Part shown: positions 59,990 through 64,000 of the stretch, piece after piece
Position numbering within the stretch: the first letter of the stretch is position 1
Layout of the letters: the number at the start of each line of letters is the position of its first letter
Assembly: GCF_047511655.1 (NCBI RefSeq)
Contig: NC_133390.1
Coordinates: 89,969,583 to 90,033,582, forward strand
Direction: 5' to 3'
From: Castor canadensis
Lineage: Eukaryota > Chordata > Mammalia > Rodentia > Castoridae
Length of the DNA stretch: 64,000 nt
Made by a program: the position numbers and the translations under genes
Notes under the pieces: generated by a model
What the model saw: only the letters and a program-made list of their open reading frames with translations
Told to the model about the DNA's origin: nothing
The model's database searches: none

Positions 59990-61315
59990 ATATATCTGTG
60001 ATCTATTGATTTTCAATAAGAGTAACAAGATCATTCAACAGGAAAAGAATAGTCTTTGATAAACAGTTTTGGGACAATTGGATAACCACCTGCAGAAAAA
60101 GGAATTTAGCCCTCCTGCCTCACACCATGAACAAAAAATAACTCAAAATGGGATCTGTGAGTGTTTAAAAATGTAAAATTCTTAGAAGTAAACATAGTTA
60201 TAAATCTTTGTGGCCTTGGATTAGACAATAATTAAATATGACATCAAAAGTACAAACACAAGGACTGGGTATAGTTCAGTGGTAGATCATTTGTCTAGCA
60301 TGCCAAGGCCCTGAATTTAACACCCATGACTGGAAAAAAGAAAAGGACAAACCACAAAAGAAAAAAATAGATAACTCAGACATCAAAATTAAAAACTTGT
60401 GTGTCAAATGACTCTATCAAGAAGAAAAAAAAAGCAGCTGTAACAGAACGAGAGCAATCCAGAATATATGTGAAGAACTCCTATAATTGGACAACAAGAA
60501 GACAACCTAATTTAAATAATTGCCAAAGTCTTTGAAGAGCTAGTCCTCCATAGAAGATATATTATGCCCAATAAGTGCATGCATGCATAGACGCTAGCAT
60601 CATTAGTCATTAGGGAAAAAAATACAAATCAAACCACAGTGAGACACCACGTCATACCCGCAAGATGGCTATAATTTAAAAGCAGAATTGACAATAATAA
60701 GTATTGGTGAGGATATGATGAAACTGAGAAATTAGAACCCTCATATGCTGCTGTTGGGAATGTAAAATGGTGAGCTGCTGTGAAAAAGCAATTTGACAGG
60801 TAGAGAGTTACCATATCACCCACCTTTTCCACCCTTAGGTAATACATTACCAAAAGAGTTAAAAACAAAAGTACACACAAAAATTTGTGTGTGAATGTTC
60901 ATAGCACCATTATTTGTCAAAAAGTAAAAGCAACTCTGTTTATCAATTTTAATTATGGATAAACAAATTGTGGTATATTCATACAATGAGATATCATTCA
61001 GCCATAAAAGGAACAAGGTACTGATTAGTACCCGAACCTTGAGCACAGACTAAAGGAAAGACACGAAAGTCACATACTATATGACTATTTGTATGAAATG
61101 TCCAAAAGTAGGCAAAGCCATAGAAAGAGTAAATTAATGATTGTTGAGGGATAGTGAGAGGGGAATCAGAATGGACCATAGAGTTTTTTATTGGGAGTGA
61201 TAGAAATCTTTCAAAATTGGATAGCAGTGCTGTTTACACAACATTGTGAATATGGTGAAAATCACTGGATTACGTACCTAAAAGTAAATTATGTTATGTG
61301 AATTTTGTCTCAAAT
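59990..61315 (+). mobile_element. Old L1M 3' end in GNB4 intron 2
   Basis: Sense L1M: 'gttttgggacaattggataa', 'gaagtaaacatagttataaa', 'gagacaccacgtcatacccg', 'gctgctgttgggaatgtaaa', 'gtggtatattcatacaatga', 'tatatgactatttgtatgaa' and the 3' end near 61315. All reading frames are broken. An ID SINE sits in it. It stops only ~135 bp before GNB4 exon 3. Confidence 0.92.
60261..60352 (+). repeat. ID SINE nested in L1M
   Basis: 'aggactgggtatagttcagt' to 'catgactgg' plus an A-rich tail, inserted in the L1M ORF2 end. Confidence 0.85.
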
Positions 61316-61450
61316 TTTGCTTTAAATGAAGATCATTTGGGACAAAAAAAAGTTTATTTGTATTTTCTGTATTTTCATTAACATGTTATTTTATTCATAT
61401 TTAGAAGTTTCCACATCTCAGTGTATTTTAATCATCTTTCTTTACTCTAG

Positions 61451-61489
61451 GATGCCAGGAAAGCATGTAATGATGCTACGCTTGTTCAG
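61451..61489 (+). CDS. GNB4: GNB4 coding exon (residues 20-32)
   Basis: 39 nt encoding DARKACNDATLVQ, the rest of the N-terminal helix that pairs with G-gamma. 'CNDATLVQ' is the GNB4 form; GNB1 has 'CADATLSQ' and GNB2 'CGDSTLTQ'. The acceptor is 'tttactctag' ending at 61450 and the donor is CAG/gtaaac at 61490. Both introns are phase 0, and the 39-nt size matches the conserved micro-exon of this gene family as I remember it. Intron 3 is 61490-62508, about 1.0 kb. Confidence 0.96.
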
Positions 61490-61964
61490 GTAAACTGTTT
61501 TTTCCTCATTTTTTTAGTAATTTATGTGAGATAACCCGACACTAATGCAAATGACATTCAGGTTAGTTTTGTTGGTACCCAACTGAAAATAAATCAAATC
61601 TCTATGTGAAATGCTATGCAGCACAAGTGTTTTTAAAATAATGCTGTTAAAATAGAAGTCTATGGAAAAATATATGCTATAAAATACGTACACTCATCTA
61701 CTTTGTGCTTGCTTTTAAGTAGTTTCTGATTTTTTGCAAATTTCTGATATTTTTTGGTATACCCTGATGAAGCCTGTTTTTCCTTGTGGAAATGTATGAA
61801 GGTTTCATTACTTTAATTAATATCCGTCACTTTTACTAAGGAAATATTTTTTGTTCTATACACATATAAAACTGGCTTTCTTATAGATAAAATTATAAAT
61901 GTTTAAATCTTTGATCATCTACTTACAGATTTTTATTTGTGGCTGGTATTTTCTTAGTATTTAT

Positions 61965-62260
61965 GCATGCAGTGTGAAAATTTGATACACGTATATAGTG
62001 TGTAATGATCAAATCAGGGTAATTATCATTTCCCTTTCCTTAAACATTTATTGTTGCTTTGTGTTTGGGAAGCTCTGAGCTCCTCTCTTCTAGTTCTGTA
62101 TGAAATGCATAATAGGCTGTTGTAAACTATAGTCACTCTACTCTGCTGTAGAAGAACTTGCTCTTCCTATATGACTTGCACTGTGAGACCCGATGCCCAG
62201 TCTCCCTCTATCCCCCTTTACCTTTCCTAGTCTTTAGTGTGCAGTGTTTACTAAGATTTA
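61965..62260 (-). mobile_element. Old L1M 3' UTR in GNB4 intron 3
   Basis: 'aaatttgatacacgtatata', 'aaactatagtcactctactc' and 'ccctctatccccctttac' are the antisense L1M 3' UTR in its usual order. Diverged. Confidence 0.65.
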
Positions 62261-62508
62261 GGAGTTTTTCTCTTCTTTTTAGTTAGTAGTGTGAGAAAGT
62301 CTTCGTATCTTTAATAGTGCATAGGATTATTTTAAGTTAATCATAGTTTTTATAAACAGTACTTGATTCCATAATGATGTGTGGAATTATTTGTATTAAA
62401 TTACCTTTACTATAAATCTTGTGTCTGCTTTTTTTTAACTTGTTGTTTCTAGTTTATCTCCTGAACTATGTCTAAGGTAAATAGTAACATTTTTGTTGCT
62501 TTCTAAAG

Positions 62509-62615
62509 ATCACATCAAATACGGACTCCGTGGGTCGAATACAAATGAGAACAAGGCGGACGTTGCGAGGCCACCTAGCTAAAATCTATGCCATGCACTG
62601 GGGATATGATTCAAG
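62509..62615 (+). CDS. GNB4: GNB4 coding exon (residues 33-68, start of WD40 blade 1)
   Basis: 107 nt encoding [32 protein letters not shown] and YDS plus the first two bases of Arg68. It carries the start of the WD40 propeller: Gly53-His54 open blade 1, and Leu55, Lys57 and Tyr59 are residues that contact G-alpha and effectors in G-beta-1. Tyr65 (HWGYDS) is the GNB4-specific residue; GNB1-3 have Thr. Residue 37 is Thr (ACG), where I recall Met in human GNB4. The acceptor is 'ttgctttctaaag' ending at 62508. The donor is AAG/gtttgt at 62616, weaker than the other two. The exon ends in phase 2; the next exon is outside the window. Confidence 0.96.
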
Positions 62616-62781
62616 GTTTGTGCCTGTCATTTTGAAACTGTCAGCAGAATTGGTTTTAAGAATTGTTAGAATTTTTTGTTTAAAAACAAATCGTAATTTG
62701 AAGTGTTTGCAGAAAATGCATCCCATATGAACACTTGGCTTTCACTAAGAGTATTCATTGACACTTGAAAAGTTGAGAGAC

Positions 62782-62978
62782 TTTTTTGGTGGCATGGGGT
62801 TTGAACTTAGGGATCTTGTGCTTGCTAGACAGGTATTCTGTCACTTGAGCTATACCCTCAGTGTTTTTTTTGCTTTAGTTATTTTTCAGATCAGGATTTG
62901 TGCTTTTTGCTCAAAGCCGTCCTCTGACCTACACCTCGGAATAGTTGGGATTATAGGTGTATACCATCATGCCCATCT
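62782..62978 (-). repeat. B1-dID composite SINE
   Basis: ID half 'catggggtttgaacttaggg', linker with poly(T), and a B1 half ending 'ataccatcatgcccatct'. Confidence 0.85.
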
Positions 62979-62995
62979 AAAAACTCTTTCTCTTC

Positions 62996-63081
62996 TTTTT
63001 TTTTTTTTGTGGTGCTGAGGAGCAATCCAGGGGCTTATTCATGGTAGGCAAGAGCTCTACTACTGAGCTTTACCCCTAGCC
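62996..63081 (-). repeat. ID SINE
   Basis: Poly(T), 'gtgctgaggagcaatccagg', 'actactgagctttaccccta'. Antisense. Confidence 0.83.
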
Positions 63082-63199
63082 TGGAGTTTAAAAACTTTTA
63101 ATATGGGAAATAAATTTATCTGTCAAAAAATCTTTGTCAAGTGATCTGGGAAAACTGTGAAGGGAAATGATTTCTTTGCCTTGGGGTATTATGCTTTTT

Positions 63200-63345
63200 T
63201 TTTAAGCCAAAAGCAACTTCTGAACCTATTCTGCCTGGAAGTGAGGGAGTGGGGGGGGGGGGAGAGCGGGAGCGTGGAGAAATGACCCAAACAGTGTATG
63301 CACATATGCACATATGAATAAACAAATAAAAAAACCAAAAAACAA
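63200..63345 (+). mobile_element. L1 3' UTR end with 12-G run
   Basis: 'tattctgcctggaagtgagg', 12 consecutive G (63251-63262), then 'gaaatgacccaaacagtgta', a duplicated 'cacatatg' and an A-rich tail near 63310-63345. It looks like the end of a severely 5'-truncated L1. The left boundary is uncertain. Confidence 0.55.
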
Positions 63346-63494
63346 TATTTTGGGTGCAAAAATTAAAATAAATAACTGTAGATAGCCAAAGAAAACGCAA
63401 GTGATGGATTATAAACATGTATTACCCACATGTGGCCCCAAAGCAATTTTTGTATATTAACCTTGAAATTTGAGTTAGTAAGCAAATGTTTTCG

Positions 63495-64000
63495 TAAGGC
63501 TCCAGTGTTTGGGAGCTTGTGCTCGCTGGCTGTGGCTGCATCGCTTTCTGGTAAAGGCGCATAGTTGGTAGCTGTGGTGCCTGGACTGGGATGAACCGCG
63601 CTCCGGGTGGGGACAGGGGAGCTGAGCATGAGCCATGGCCAGCACAGTGGTTGCAGTTGGACTGAGCATTTCTGCTGCAGGATTTTCAGGCCAATATGTC
63701 TTAGAAGCCATGAATCATATGAAGCCTCAAGTAAAACAAGTTTTTCAAAGTCTACCAAAATCTGCCTTCAGTGGTGGCTATTAAGAGGTGGGTTTGAACC
63801 CAAAATGACAAAACGAGAAGCAGCATTACTACTAGGTGTAAGCCCTACTGCCAATAAAGGAAAAATTAGAGATGCTTATCGACAAATTATGCTCTTAAAT
63901 CATCAAAGGAGGATCTCCTTATGTAGCAGCCAAAATCAATGAAGCTAAAGATTTACGAGAAGATCAAGCTAAAAAATGAAAAATATGATGAATTTTAAGT
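63495..64000 (+). pseudogene. DNAJC19: DNAJC19 (TIM14) processed pseudogene
   Basis: Intronless retrocopy of DNAJC19, the J-protein of the mitochondrial inner-membrane import motor that stimulates mtHsp70. The 5' UTR remnant begins near 63495. The ATG at 63635 opens [10 protein letters not shown], matching the parent's N-terminal membrane segment, and the frame continues to SGGY. A one-base deletion then turns the Tyr codon after codon 49 into TAA at 63782-63784. The next frame continues '[20 protein letters not shown]', '[20 protein letters not shown]'. A 5-base deletion at 63904-63905 then removes most of the HPD motif and shifts the frame again. Parent-like '[10 protein letters not shown]' follows, then a stop near 63977. 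It runs past the right edge. It lies in sense orientation in GNB4 intron 4. It cannot make a functional J-protein. Confidence 0.94.

Larger units (their letters stand above)
62616..64000 (+). other. GNB4: GNB4 intron 4 (5' part)
   Basis: Starts at the exon 4 donor and continues past the window. It contains two antisense SINEs, an L1 3' end and the DNAJC19 retrocopy. An in-frame readthrough of the donor would stop within about 40 codons. Confidence 0.85.

Noticed and set aside
62530..62730. 66-codon frame starting [10 protein letters not shown]
   Set aside because: This is GNB4 exon 4 read from an internal frame and through the donor into intron 4. The true product is spliced.
63607..63942. 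111-codon frame through the DNAJC19 copy
   Set aside because: It joins an out-of-frame 5' part to the shifted frame of the retrocopy, and so is an artefact of the deletions.
1..64000. Bacterial operons, phage or plasmid features
   Set aside because: Composition, SINE/LINE content and the spliced GNB4 exons are mammalian. Nothing prokaryotic was seen.

Overview
The window is nuclear DNA from a placental mammal, almost certainly a rodent. It is AT-rich and densely packed with interspersed repeats. The diagnostic repeats are dimeric B1-plus-ID SINEs (B1-dID type, whose right half resembles tRNA-Ala), free ID and B1 monomers, and a lineage-specific L1 with a purine-rich 3' UTR. From memory of SINE families, this mix fits a castorimorph such as beaver or kangaroo rat. 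The species call is an inference. Nothing bacterial, plasmid-like or CRISPR-like is present.

The only functional protein-coding gene I can support is the 5' part of GNB4 (G protein beta-4 subunit) on the + strand. It has a CpG-island promoter and likely non-coding exon 1 at about 41.1-41.95 kb, and a roughly 12.9 kb first intron. Three coding exons follow at 54416-54472, 61451-61489 and 62509-62615. They encode residues 1-67 and two bases of codon 68, joined at clean GT/AG junctions. The WD40 blade exons lie beyond the right edge.

Positions 1-41000 are upstream intergenic DNA with no supportable functional gene. They hold L1 (young and old), L2, MIR, ID/B1 SINEs, MaLR and ERV LTRs and a Tigger-type DNA transposon. 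They also hold a decayed retrocopy of ribosomal protein gene RPL27A at about 17.5-18.0 kb. A second retrocopy, of DNAJC19 (TIM14), lies in sense orientation in GNB4 intron 4 at the right edge. It carries a frameshift, a stop and a deletion that removes most of the J-domain HPD motif.

The most informative structures are insertion histories. An old MaLR LTR at 24.8-28.9 kb is split by a MaLR provirus, which is itself interrupted by a 5'-truncated L1 with a perfect 10-bp target duplication and by an unrelated ERV solo LTR. A class-II-like solo LTR (16114-16481) with a near-perfect 6-bp duplication splits an L2. A three-part B1-B1-ID SINE inserted as one unit with a 9-bp duplication. I found no convincing evidence of a previously undescribed molecular system.
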